A stretch of 64,000 bases of DNA from Candidatus Woesearchaeota archaeon (GTDB lineage: Archaea > Nanobdellota > Nanobdellia > Woesearchaeales > UBA11576): NCBI GenBank assembly GCA_018668595.1, contig JABJCP010000031.1, positions 24,964 through 88,963 of the forward strand, written 5' to 3'. Below the pieces are notes generated by a model. That model saw nothing but the letters and a program-made list of their open reading frames with translations, had not been told where the DNA came from and searched no databases. Positions 20,477 to 30,456 of the stretch are shown in pieces; positions within the stretch are counted from its first letter, which is position 1; each line of letters begins with the position of its first letter. The position numbers and the translations under genes were made by a program.

Positions 20477-22111
20477 ATGATGCGATTAAAAAAAACAAAC
20501 GATTACAAAGAAAAAGTAGACGAAGCCCTAGATTTTCTAAAAGGATTCGAATCTGAGTTAAATCGACAACAATCAGGAATTCATACAGAACTAAGTCCAA
20601 CTAGTCAAATTGGTCCAGATGATGTGGGAAATACAGGACCAACATATAATGCTCAAAATCTTTCTGCACCTGTAGAATCAACAAAAGATATAAACGTCAG
20701 ATCATTAAGAGTTAAGTCTGCTACTAAAGGTTTTATGCGCTCATCTGATGAAAAAAAAGCAAGACTATTTTCCTCGAAAACATTAAGAATTGATGAAAAA
20801 TCAAAAAAAAATCTTGAAGATTGTGATGATAAAAATAATTTAGACACATCAGATCATTCTATGCTCTTTAGTTGTGCAGACAATTCGTCAGACCAATTAG
20901 ATGCCAGTAATGCGTTTAGTCAAGCAACGTATAAATCACCTGACGAATCATTTATGTTAGAAAAAAAATCAAAAGATGACAAAGATAATATAATTGAAGA
21001 AATTAATAGAGGATTATATAGAATTCTTTCAAGAGACAATATGCCTCATTTTGAACTTCGTCCAGAAAAAATTAAAGTTGGTGGATATTGGAAAGATGGA
21101 AAAGAATTAACTCTCGCACACATCATTACAGAAAATATAGGTGGGAAAGTGAGATTAAATAGAGATGCATTGTTTGAATACATCAAACCTCATCTTGGTT
21201 TTGAACGTGTTCAAGTTCATCTACCTGATCTTTTAATTGATCCTAGAACTCAAGACATTGATTGGTTTTCAATTACAACCGGAGATATTGAAAAAGTAGG
21301 TCATTTGTATCTTGACTTAGCAGAATTTCTTCATGAAGTTAATCAACGTCCAGAATATCAACAAAATAAAAGAAAAATTGTTATTCCTACACACCTCACG
21401 AATTGTGAAGTTTATAGAAATTCTAAAGGAATTAAAGTTTATGCAGGAGGAATTACTAAGCGTGATGAAAGAAATGCTGCATTTCGTGCAAATACAATTC
21501 TTGATTGGTTAGAAGAAAAATTTCAAGAAAAACAAATTGATGATATTATTATAGGTCTTGAAACTGGTCCTGGTGCGATCTACAAAAAAAATAATAAAAC
21601 CCCTGACAATTTAATTTATTCAATTATGAATAATCCAACTCATTTTCAGTTTCTGCTCGAAGGCAGAGAAGACTTTGCAAGATGTCTTGTAGATGTTGCT
21701 CATTTAGAATTCGATCCTGCAATAAACCACTCTTTGTTCCTTGCAATGGCAGTTGCAGAATATCATATTTCGGGAAACAGAAAAGATTCTGCAGGATTAC
21801 CTATAGGAGATGAGCATTTACCTGCAACAAAAGATACTCTTTCATGTTATGATGAAATTATTACTCTTACAAAACTCGCTTCTGAAAATATTTTCTTTTG
21901 TGCTGAAATGCAACAGCGCCATTTATCACCAACAGAATACATTAATCAAGTAACTAATTTTTTAAAACAAACAACAGAACCTATAAGACTTGATGATTAT
22001 AGAAATTGGAAAAAAATTGAAGCTGAAATAAAACAGCGTCCAGAATTAAAAGGAATTTACAAAGATAACTTAGATGAAAAAAGAATTGGCGAAGTAATGA
22101 GATTTGGATAA
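20477..22111 (+). CDS. Uncharacterized protein; C-terminal half possibly xylose-isomerase-like TIM barrel
   Basis: IIIGLETGPG..., DVAHLEFDP, EYHISGN, PIGDEHLPA spacing resembles sugar-isomerase/AP-endonuclease-2 barrels; disordered N-terminus. Confidence 0.45.
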   Translation: MMRLKKTNDYKEKVDEALDFLKGFESELNRQQSGIHTELSPTSQIGPDDVGNTGPTYNAQNLSAPVESTKDINVRSLRVKSATKGFMRSSDEKKARLFSSKTLRIDEKSKKNLEDCDDKNNLDTSDHSMLFSCADNSSDQLDASNAFSQATYKSPDESFMLEKKSKDDKDNIIEEINRGLYRILSRDNMPHFELRPEKIKVGGYWKDGKELTLAHIITENIGGKVRLNRDALFEYIKPHLGFERVQVHLPDLLIDPRTQDIDWFSITTGDIEKVGHLYLDLAEFLHEVNQRPEYQQNKRKIVIPTHLTNCEVYRNSKGIKVYAGGITKRDERNAAFRANTILDWLEEKFQEKQIDDIIIGLETGPGAIYKKNNKTPDNLIYSIMNNPTHFQFLLEGREDFARCLVDVAHLEFDPAINHSLFLAMAVAEYHISGNRKDSAGLPIGDEHLPATKDTLSCYDEIITLTKLASENIFFCAEMQQRHLSPTEYINQVTNFLKQTTEPIRLDDYRNWKKIEAEIKQRPELKGIYKDNLDEKRIGEVMRFG

Positions 22112-22170
22112 AAAAAATACAAAAGAAAATTAATCAAAAATAAAAAGCGACACGCGACAGGGAACAAAAA

Positions 22171-22761
22171 ATGACTTATGTAATAGAAGGAAAATTAAAA
22201 GTAAGTGAAAAACCAGAAAAATATTTGAATACTTATGTTGATTTTAAAAGAATAGAAAACGTTAGAGGCGGATCTACTACAACCAAAACTACTCATCTAA
22301 TCACCTCTTCTGAACGAATTGCTAACTGGCTAAATAAACGCGGCAACAATCTTGAATTGAATCAAGATTTAGAACGCGCAGTTGAGATGTGTCAACAAAG
22401 AGAAATTTCTATTTGTAAAAGTAAAATATTCAAACCAAAAAAAACATGGGAAGAATATTTAACTAAGACATTTAAAGAACAAAACAATCTAGAAACATTG
22501 AGTGGCGAACTAACAGTGTGGACTGAATTTAGATTTCCTTCACCTTGGCTTTATGTTTTTTCACATGGAGAACTAAATGAAAAATATATTTTTAATGGAA
22601 CTTTATTTACTCCAGAACAATATACAAAGCATGAAGGAACAAGACACACTACAGGAATTATTCTTGATACTCCTATACTAAAATTAAGAAAATCGAAAAC
22701 TACAACAAAAACTAAAACAAAAACATATACTCCATTTTCAGAAAGTGTACGTAGGAGGTAA
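22171..22761 (+). CDS. Hypothetical protein
   Basis: ORF closely spaced between 20477-22111 and 22767-23072. Confidence 0.5.
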   Translation: MTYVIEGKLKVSEKPEKYLNTYVDFKRIENVRGGSTTTKTTHLITSSERIANWLNKRGNNLELNQDLERAVEMCQQREISICKSKIFKPKKTWEEYLTKTFKEQNNLETLSGELTVWTEFRFPSPWLYVFSHGELNEKYIFNGTLFTPEQYTKHEGTRHTTGIILDTPILKLRKSKTTTKTKTKTYTPFSESVRRR

Positions 22762-22766
22762 ACAAA

Positions 22767-23072
22767 ATGACAGAACACAAAATTGAAATCTCAGGAAAAC
22801 GTATTAGGAATAAACACACACATTATGAAGTAAGACCTTATGTTGGTCCAAATCAGGCAATCATAACTCTCCGAGGAGATATTCTAGATAAATTCCAACA
22901 AAAATATGGAAAATCAATGCAAGATTACAACAAATTAAAAATTACAGTTGACTTACATCGAAACAGTGAACGAGTTAAAGAATGTCAAGATGCATATTCT
23001 CCTCCAAGTCAGCTCATGGGCAGTGTTCATTCTATTGATGATATTGCAATAATAGAAAAAGATAAAAAGTAA
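22767..23072 (+). CDS. Hypothetical protein
   Basis: ORF 5 nt after the previous stop; AGGAGGT upstream. Confidence 0.5.
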   Translation: MTEHKIEISGKRIRNKHTHYEVRPYVGPNQAIITLRGDILDKFQQKYGKSMQDYNKLKITVDLHRNSERVKECQDAYSPPSQLMGSVHSIDDIAIIEKDKK

Positions 23073-23130
23073 AAAACTATCCAACGAATAAAAATAAAAC
23101 AAATAAAAAACTAAAAAAATTAATGTATAA

Positions 23131-24630
23131 CTATTTCTTTTTCTTAACTGTTTTCTTCTTCACAACTTTTTTATTTAATTTCGCAACATTACTTTGTTTA
23201 CTCTCAAAAAAATCAATAGCTAACTTCAACTCTTTATGAGTTTTTGCATATTCCTGAATATCTATTCCTTGAGTATATGCTTCGCATGACTGAACCAACG
23301 CAGCAGCACCTTGTTTTGTTCCACGAGGATGTGCGTGACATCCTGCACCCATGGTGGTAATAAAATCTACTCCTCCCATCAAATCAATAAAAAGTTTAAG
23401 CAAAGTGGGATTGAGTCCTCCTGAAACTATAGGGCTACATTTTTTGACTCCTCGCCATTCATCATCGTCTAAAATTAAATGGTGTGCTAAATCTTCCTGA
23501 ACAAGTCGCATAGAATCCTTGTCCCTCGAAGGAATTTTTGACCAGGATTGTTCAAAAAAATGTCCTTTTGATTTAAAACGTAAAATTTCATGAGCCGCTA
23601 CTATATCTTCTCCAGGTGTTCCTGCCATTTTTCCAACACCTGCAGTTCCTGTGTGTATTCCTGAAGCACCTGCAAGACGTGCAAATTTAGATAATACTAA
23701 TACTGAAAATCCCATTGGATTTTCTACTCTAGTGAATGCTCCGTGTGCAGCTCTATGAAAATGTATAAACACTTCAGGATACCGTCGACGAAGTGTTTGT
23801 ACCGCCATCCACCCTGCAGTAATTCCATCTATTAAAAATGCATAACTTCCTTGTTCAAATCCTGCATCAACAATCAGTTCACAACGCTCAATCATTGTAT
23901 CAAAATCAGGAGATGATACATTAAATGAATGAACCTTCTTGCGACCTGTTTCTTTTACTGCTTTATCCATTGCAAATTTCACGTGCTTTACCATTTTTTT
24001 ATATGGGCAAAAATCTTGGTCTGCTTGTGGTTCATCATTTTTTACAAAGTCTCCACCGCCAGTCCAAAAATCATAACACACTTCTGCATATTCTGCAGAT
24101 GTCAATCCCATTTTTGGTTTTACTATTGTTCCTAGAATTGGTCGACCATAAACATCCAAGTATTTTCGCATATCATCTAGTGTATAACTTGGGCCATCAT
24201 ACTGTTCTAACATTGCAGGTGGAAACCAAACATCAAGTAGCTTAAGTGCAATTACTTCTTTCATTCCTAAAACATTTCCTACAATATAAGTCAAAATATT
24301 TTGTACATTTCCTCCTCGATCAAATAGTCTCCAAGGATATGCAATCCAAACCAAATTCCGACGAAGATCAAGATCATAAACTAGTGCATTCATCTCTCGA
24401 GAAAATGCAGTTTCTGTTTTTACACGAAAATTTGTTCCAGTAGATGATTCTGCTGCAACCTCTGAAGCGGCCTGTAATATATTCGCACCTTTAAATGGAA
24501 CTAAATTAAAAACGCAAAGAAGATAATCTCCCCTTGTTGGATTTCTAAGTTTCAAATTCACATATGCTTTTTGTTTTGGATTAAGCGTTTTTACAAGTTT
24601 TGAAAAATCTTGTTTTTTTTGTTTAGCCAT
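23131..24630 (-). CDS. rbcL: RuBisCO large subunit, form II/III-like, with Lys-rich C-terminal tail
   Basis: AAESSTGTN, GTIVKPKMGL, GGDFVKNDEP, HFHRAAHGAF, GASGIHTGTAGVGKM, IVSGGLNP, MGAGCHAHP; insertion between GKMAG and IVSGG resembles form II/III. Confidence 0.93.
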   Translation of the reverse strand: MAKQKKQDFSKLVKTLNPKQKAYVNLKLRNPTRGDYLLCVFNLVPFKGANILQAASEVAAESSTGTNFRVKTETAFSREMNALVYDLDLRRNLVWIAYPWRLFDRGGNVQNILTYIVGNVLGMKEVIALKLLDVWFPPAMLEQYDGPSYTLDDMRKYLDVYGRPILGTIVKPKMGLTSAEYAEVCYDFWTGGGDFVKNDEPQADQDFCPYKKMVKHVKFAMDKAVKETGRKKVHSFNVSSPDFDTMIERCELIVDAGFEQGSYAFLIDGITAGWMAVQTLRRRYPEVFIHFHRAAHGAFTRVENPMGFSVLVLSKFARLAGASGIHTGTAGVGKMAGTPGEDIVAAHEILRFKSKGHFFEQSWSKIPSRDKDSMRLVQEDLAHHLILDDDEWRGVKKCSPIVSGGLNPTLLKLFIDLMGGVDFITTMGAGCHAHPRGTKQGAAALVQSCEAYTQGIDIQEYAKTHKELKLAIDFFESKQSNVAKLNKKVVKKKTVKKKK

Positions 24631-24745
24631 AATAAATCCCTCCTTTTTTAAAATTTATAATTAAATGAAAAATTAAAAAAATAAAATAAAATAAAAAAAC
24701 ATAAAATAAAAAATAATCACTAATTAAAAAACAAATAATCAACAC

Positions 24746-25678
24746 CTAAACTTCTATCATAACCTTCCGCTCAGCAACATCAAGCACCAAGTGAATTATT
24801 TTAGATAAATGATAAAGAAGTTTAGTTTCATAAACATCATTTGTATGCATCTGTTTATCAATCATCGCAGATATTTTATCTTTTCTTTTAAGCAACTCAA
24901 GAGCACTATCATTATCAAATTTGTAATACAGTTTGTAAAAATAATCAAAAAACTCATTAACATGTTCAAACAATTTTAAATTACGCTTGTTGATTTCTTT
25001 AGTAAATTCATAATCTTCAAAATCCATGCAAAGTCGAGTATACTCATCACCAATATTTTCTAAACTCGAAATAATATAATGCATAGCATTAGTATCTGTA
25101 AAATTTTTATAACCTTTTTTGCTAAGTAATCTAAGACAAAAATTTGCAAATTTGTTTACATTCATATCTTGATAAAGCATATTACTTAATATTTGTTTAT
25201 CTTTTTTCTTTAAAGCATCAAGACTATCTTCTGCCATATTTTTCAACAATAAAAAAATTCTCCTAACCACAGTATCAAAATCCATATCTCCAGATCCCGT
25301 CATGTCTTTAATTAAACAACCTTTATCACTTTGCCGCATTATTGCCATTCCAAGTGAACTATCAACTACATTTTGAACAGCCCTAATATCTTCTGACTTT
25401 CCAAATATAATCTCAATCTCATCACATCCTTTTCTATATGCCGCAGTTATATATGCAAATATCAAGGTTTTATTAAGACCTGTAAGATCTATTTTGGCAG
25501 TTTTAATATCATATTCTTTTTCAGAAAAAAGTACCAAATTTGTTCCTTGCTCATCTATTTCTACCTCAGAGCCTGCAGATAATCCATATTTTTTAATCCA
25601 TTCTGCAGGAACAGTTAATGTAAGTGCATTATTTCCCTGTTTTACTAGTTTTCGCTTCATATCAATTAGTATACACAA
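24746..25678 (-). CDS. Phosphate uptake regulator (AbrB/SpoVT N-terminus + PhoU domains)
   Basis: KRKLVKQGNNALTLTVPAEWIKKYGLSAGSEVEID, then PhoU-like helices. Confidence 0.85.
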   Translation of the reverse strand: MCILIDMKRKLVKQGNNALTLTVPAEWIKKYGLSAGSEVEIDEQGTNLVLFSEKEYDIKTAKIDLTGLNKTLIFAYITAAYRKGCDEIEIIFGKSEDIRAVQNVVDSSLGMAIMRQSDKGCLIKDMTGSGDMDFDTVVRRIFLLLKNMAEDSLDALKKKDKQILSNMLYQDMNVNKFANFCLRLLSKKGYKNFTDTNAMHYIISSLENIGDEYTRLCMDFEDYEFTKEINKRNLKLFEHVNEFFDYFYKLYYKFDNDSALELLKRKDKISAMIDKQMHTNDVYETKLLYHLSKIIHLVLDVAERKVMIEV

Positions 25679-25801
25679 ACAAATATATAAACATTTCGAT
25701 CTAATATAATTCTATAACATTATATATATTCTATAAACAAGTTATATAACAATTCCTGCTCAAATAAATACTATCAACATAAACCAATTAGGAGGAATAA
25801 T

Positions 25802-26938
25802 ATGAATCCAGAAAAAATTATTAAAGAAACTCTAAAAGGCGCAAAATGTGACAAGGTGCAAAAATACAAAAATCTAGCCATCGTACCAATATTAACTTCA
25901 GATTTTTATGAAATGGATTGGCATAAATTTGCAGAACATAATCCGCAACACGCAATGATTTTTGGTGAATTTAAAAGAGATCCAATAAATTATTTGACAT
26001 TAGAAGAAGCTCTTAAAGAAAATGTTTTAGAAATTCACGAAACTGGAAATGTTAATAATTTAGAAGTTAGAAACAAATCAGGTAAAGAAATTCTTGTTGT
26101 TAAAGGAGAATATGTAATCGGAGGTAAGCAAAATCGAATGATTACTGTTAATGCGATGCTTGATCCTAATGCAAAACGCATTCAAATTCCCGTACACTGT
26201 GTTGAGCAAGGAAGATGGTCTAGGCCTGGAACATTTCAAGCTCAAATGAGAAGAGTGAGTACTGCACCGTCAAGTTTGAGAAGTAAAACAATGAAATCAT
26301 TTAGCGGACAATCAGGTCAAAATCAAACTTGGTGCGGTGTTAGTGAAGTATTAGGAGATGTTGGCGTGAGATCAAATTCATCTGATTGCGACCAAGCTTT
26401 TGAAGGACGAAAAGAAGATATCTCGGATGTTGTAAAAAAATTCACATACTTCAAAGACAAACAAGTTGGTTGTGTTGCTGCAGTTAATACTGGACAAGAA
26501 ACTTATTTTTTCGTTGATATGTTTGATCAACCTAAAACAATGGAACAACAATATGAACGATTAATTACAAGCTATGCTATTGATTCATTAAGATATAATA
26601 CAGATTCTGTAAAATTTAGTAAAGCAGACGGTCAAAAATTAGTAAATGAATTGATGAGTGCAGATCCTAGAGTAAGTAATTCATTAAGTCTTGGAAAAGA
26701 TGTTGAATTAGAAAAAGGTCATCCTAATGAAATATATGGTGCTGCATTAGTCCATAAAGATGTAATGGTTTACTTAGGTGCTAACATTAAATTAGATTCA
26801 AACAACAACAGAACCCGAATGGATGGTCCAAATAGAAACAACAACACAAACCATGGAACTCCAAGAAATCAAGGATCTGCTTACACAACAGGGAATAGTA
26901 TGTTAATTAGTCGTGGCGATCTTTTCCGTCGAAGATAA
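25802..26938 (+). CDS. ARPP-1/DUF6569-like protein
   Basis: LEEALKENVLEIHETGNVNNLEVRNKSGKEILVVKGEYVIGGKQNRM...IPVHCVEQGRW. Confidence 0.7.
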   Translation: MNPEKIIKETLKGAKCDKVQKYKNLAIVPILTSDFYEMDWHKFAEHNPQHAMIFGEFKRDPINYLTLEEALKENVLEIHETGNVNNLEVRNKSGKEILVVKGEYVIGGKQNRMITVNAMLDPNAKRIQIPVHCVEQGRWSRPGTFQAQMRRVSTAPSSLRSKTMKSFSGQSGQNQTWCGVSEVLGDVGVRSNSSDCDQAFEGRKEDISDVVKKFTYFKDKQVGCVAAVNTGQETYFFVDMFDQPKTMEQQYERLITSYAIDSLRYNTDSVKFSKADGQKLVNELMSADPRVSNSLSLGKDVELEKGHPNEIYGAALVHKDVMVYLGANIKLDSNNNRTRMDGPNRNNNTNHGTPRNQGSAYTTGNSMLISRGDLFRRR

Positions 26939-26949
26939 ACAAAAAAATC

Positions 26950-27118
26950 GTAGCACTGCTTTGGCATATAGTTGAACATTCATTGTTCAATTTTTTCGAG
27001 CATTGCTCGATGTTGTCAGTAACTTGTTACTGATGTATTGCAGAAAATGACCTGATTTTTGCAAGGTCATTTTCGTTAAGTAATTTTCATAGAAAATTAT
27101 AAACTGCCGCAGTGCTAC
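26950..27118 (+). ncRNA. Multi-hairpin intergenic element, copy 1
   Basis: Closing 10-bp stem GTAGCACTGC/GCAGTGCTAC enclosing TTGAACA/TGTTCAA, TCGAGC/GCTCGA, CAGTAA/TTACTG, GAAAATGACCT/AGGTCATTTTC, AATTTTC/GAAAATT. Confidence 0.65.
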
Positions 27119-27145
27119 TAAAAAAAGAATTTGAGGTACTAAAAA

Positions 27146-28120
27146 ATGAAACAGAACAAAATGCCGCCTCCGCGCAAATCAGGAATTACTATCGGAGACT
27201 TCACTGTAAATTTTGTTAGAACTTGCAGAGTGCTTGAAGGAAAAGTTAATGCTCTTCCCGCAGGACTTGGAAATTTTCCAGTCTATAATAATGTAGATTT
27301 TAAATCTGCAATTCCTAGTGACTGGAATCCAGAAGGCTTTTTTATGCCAATGTATACTCAAGAAGCTTTGTGGTTAAATTTTCCAAAAAGTTTCCAAGAA
27401 AACAAGCTTCCAAGTGCTGCAATAATTGCTGCAGGAAACATTAATGCAGTTACATGTAAACAAATTCAATTAAAAAAGAATGGAACTCTTGATATGCAAC
27501 TTGAAGAAACTCAAAATTATGTTGTTGTTCCTCCTCAGCCTTGGCTCGACGGATGGAAAGACAAAGATGATAAAATTTATCAGTTTGTTGCAGCGCAGAT
27601 GGGTTCTGGTCAAACTGTTGAAAGCCAAATTACTGGCGAAGAAAAATTTGGAGGAATTCAAATTGCAGTTTTTGAAAGCTTAAAAAAATACCACGACGAT
27701 CTAAAACCTCTACAGCGACCTAGAGAACATACGCTTGGATTAAAAAATTCATTTGAAAGTTATTCAGGTAATAGTCTAGGATCTATGCTTTATTGTTGCA
27801 ATGCAAAATCTGCTACAAAAAATCTTTCTGCAAGTCCTCGATCAATGGGTCTTGGCAGAGGTGGAGAAATTAAACAAAAGATTTACCCAGATTCACACGG
27901 ACTTCATGTTTGGAAGAAAAGTCCTACTGGAATTATTCAACTTTACATGGTTAATAGTGAAGACTTCAAACAAATCACTAGTCAAGCACCACCACCAACT
28001 CCAGTAACACACGAGCTTTACCAAAAACAAGGCATTCCTTGGTTTGAACTTCCCGACGTTAAAATGGGAGACACACAAGGAAGTGATATTTTCAAAGATT
28101 TAAACTCTGTAAAATATTAA
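27146..28120 (+). CDS. Conserved uncharacterized protein (YVVVPPQPWLDGW family)
   Basis: Long ORF, QNYVVVPPQPWLDGWKDKDDKIYQFVAAQMGSGQTVESQITGEEKFGGIQI. Confidence 0.65.
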   Translation: MKQNKMPPPRKSGITIGDFTVNFVRTCRVLEGKVNALPAGLGNFPVYNNVDFKSAIPSDWNPEGFFMPMYTQEALWLNFPKSFQENKLPSAAIIAAGNINAVTCKQIQLKKNGTLDMQLEETQNYVVVPPQPWLDGWKDKDDKIYQFVAAQMGSGQTVESQITGEEKFGGIQIAVFESLKKYHDDLKPLQRPREHTLGLKNSFESYSGNSLGSMLYCCNAKSATKNLSASPRSMGLGRGGEIKQKIYPDSHGLHVWKKSPTGIIQLYMVNSEDFKQITSQAPPPTPVTHELYQKQGIPWFELPDVKMGDTQGSDIFKDLNSVKY

Positions 28121-28152
28121 ATTTAAAAATTTACAATTTAAATTTTTTTATT

Positions 28153-28521
28153 TTGATTTTTATTAATTGTTTATTAAATTTAGAGGTGAGAGGGGAAAAC
28201 AAAGTGAGATATAAATTAAGACATACTAAAAAATTAGAAAATATAGTTGATACTACAAAAAAATTATATAATACTCAACCTAAATCTAACAAAAAAAATC
28301 CCTGGACCAAGATTAAAAAAGGACAGCAGGTTTGCGCAGTCGGAATGATATGTCTTGGCAGCATGCATGGAGTAGAAGGTGCAAACATAATCGCAGAAAG
28401 GTTAGATATGAATTATTTAACATATCCTATCATAGCAATAGTAATGTATAGTGCTATCACACTTAGTATTGTAAGCTATAAAGGAATTGGAGAATATTAT
28501 GAAACCAGGTATGGAAAATAG
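28153..28521 (+). CDS. Small membrane protein
   Basis: Two hydrophobic segments. Confidence 0.4.
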   Translation: MIFINCLLNLEVRGENKVRYKLRHTKKLENIVDTTKKLYNTQPKSNKKNPWTKIKKGQQVCAVGMICLGSMHGVEGANIIAERLDMNYLTYPIIAIVMYSAITLSIVSYKGIGEYYETRYGK

Positions 28522-28653
28522 ACACTACACTATATTAATAATTTTCCCACCATTTTAAAAATTTTTCTTTAGAAATAATTGGTGCTTTAAACGGGGGAAT
28601 AAATGTTTCAAGAGTTATTGTTCCATCATAACCATATTTTTTTAATATTTTAA

Positions 28654-29328
28654 TTATTTTTTCTTTACAACAAACACACAATGATCTTTTTCTAATGGAT
28701 CGAGTTCTTTGAAATCTACTACAACTAATGTTTTTTCGAGTTCTTCACGTACTTCTCTAAAAACTTGACGAGGTTTTCTTGCAACATCTATGCTTCTTGA
28801 TTTTACCGCATATATTCCAAAGCCCTCTTTTTTCAAATAAGTTTTACAGTTTTTCATAAATATTTCTGTTTGATTTCTTTGAGCCACGTCTTGAAATACA
28901 CAATCTACTGAGCTCATTAAATGTAAATATGTTTTTGGTTGACTAGCGTCTGCAAGTATGGGCATTACATTTTTTCTATCTTCGCACAAAAACACTAACT
29001 CCCTTGTTGTACGCGGTGCAAAATCTAATGCAAATACAAATCCTTCAGGTCCTACAATATCAGATACGTGTGAAACAGTAGTTCCAGTACTAGCGCCTAA
29101 ATAAAGAACAATACTTCCAGGATATATTCCAATTTGAGATACTCCTTTTACAAGTCCAGCACCCAGTTTTGATCTTTGAGGATCCCAAAGTCTATACTCC
29201 GCACCGCCATCTCTAATTAAATCTTCTCCATAAACAGACTTGCCTTTAACTAAATTCTTTGTTAAGAATTTTTTCCTTTTACCGTCGGTAAAATATATTC
29301 CTTTTAATTTATGTTCTTTAATTCTCAT
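28654..29328 (-). CDS. flpA: Fibrillarin-like rRNA/tRNA 2'-O-methyltransferase
   Basis: YRLWDPQRSKLGAGLVKG, VLYLGASTGTTVSHVSDIVGPEGFVFALDFAPR, DCVFQDVAQ. Confidence 0.96.
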   Translation of the reverse strand: MRIKEHKLKGIYFTDGKRKKFLTKNLVKGKSVYGEDLIRDGGAEYRLWDPQRSKLGAGLVKGVSQIGIYPGSIVLYLGASTGTTVSHVSDIVGPEGFVFALDFAPRTTRELVFLCEDRKNVMPILADASQPKTYLHLMSSVDCVFQDVAQRNQTEIFMKNCKTYLKKEGFGIYAVKSRSIDVARKPRQVFREVREELEKTLVVVDFKELDPLEKDHCVFVVKKK

Positions 29329-29409
29329 TTTATTTCAAATTTATAATCATTTAATATTTTTTAATAGTTAAATTTCAATAATTAAATTTTAATAATTAAA
29401 TTTTAATAA

Positions 29410-30456
29410 TTAATTTTCAAGTTTTAATTTGTCCTGAATTTCTTTTTTTAATTTATCTCCAATAAATTCTCCTTTAAAATAATCTACTTTCACAGCAATA
29501 GATATTTTATCAGCAAGCAGTCTTGCAGCTCGTGCTTTAATATCTTTTTTTGCACCAGTTACAAAAGGGTGATTAATTAGTATTCCATATTTTGGACAAC
29601 GAGCACCGGTTTTTATATGTCTAAATAATGCTTTTTCTGCACCGAGAAGTTGTATTGTTGATGCAGGAAATAAACTTAATTTTTCAAGTCCTCCTGCTAA
29701 ACTAACTAACTTACCTCCAATCATAGGACCACAAATTGCAAGAACATTAGGTGCTTCTTTTTTCATCAATTCATCAACATATTCTTTTTGATCTTCTTTT
29801 AATTTTCCAAGTTCAATTAATTGTTGGGCAACTCTTCGTAAAGCTAATAAATCATTATTATTTAAATCAATTCCCATTGATAATTCTATATTTAATTCTC
29901 TAAGTAATTCTTCTTTTGATTTTTTAAGAAGAATTTCTGCAAATTTTTCATGATCTGAAATAGTTCGTTCAAATTCAGGATTATAAAGTCCATACCATTC
30001 TCGAAGACGTTTGCCTAAATTGTTCATTATTTTATCTAGTTCGTCTATTTGATTCATTGCTTGTACAATTAATGCATCTTTTTTTACATCTTCAGATATT
30101 TTCTTTTTTACTAATCGAAGTGTTTTTGATTTTATTTCATTCAAAAACTTTTTTTCGCGAAAGTACGCAAGTATTTTAAGAGGGACATAAGATTTTCCAT
30201 TTGATTTTCCAAGCCCATATCCTGTTGAATTTCCAACTATTTTACCATCATATTTTTCAGCAAGTTGTTTTTCTTCATCAATAAGCTTGCCATTTTCGAG
30301 TTTTAGAATTCTAGAATAATCATCTTCAGAAAATAACAACTTATCTTCTACTTCAAACTGGTCATTAAATACCCATACCCCCAGTATATTTGCATAAATA
30401 TAGTTCATATTTCTCAAAACCACACTACTATTTTTAAAACTTTTGCTCCTCAACAC
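29410..30456 (-). CDS. Nop5/Nop56-like C/D RNP core protein
   Basis: MNNLGKRLREWYGLYNPEF, LGAEKALFRHIKTGARCPKYGILINHPFV. Confidence 0.95.
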   Translation of the reverse strand: MLRSKSFKNSSVVLRNMNYIYANILGVWVFNDQFEVEDKLLFSEDDYSRILKLENGKLIDEEKQLAEKYDGKIVGNSTGYGLGKSNGKSYVPLKILAYFREKKFLNEIKSKTLRLVKKKISEDVKKDALIVQAMNQIDELDKIMNNLGKRLREWYGLYNPEFERTISDHEKFAEILLKKSKEELLRELNIELSMGIDLNNNDLLALRRVAQQLIELGKLKEDQKEYVDELMKKEAPNVLAICGPMIGGKLVSLAGGLEKLSLFPASTIQLLGAEKALFRHIKTGARCPKYGILINHPFVTGAKKDIKARAARLLADKISIAVKVDYFKGEFIGDKLKKEIQDKLKLEN

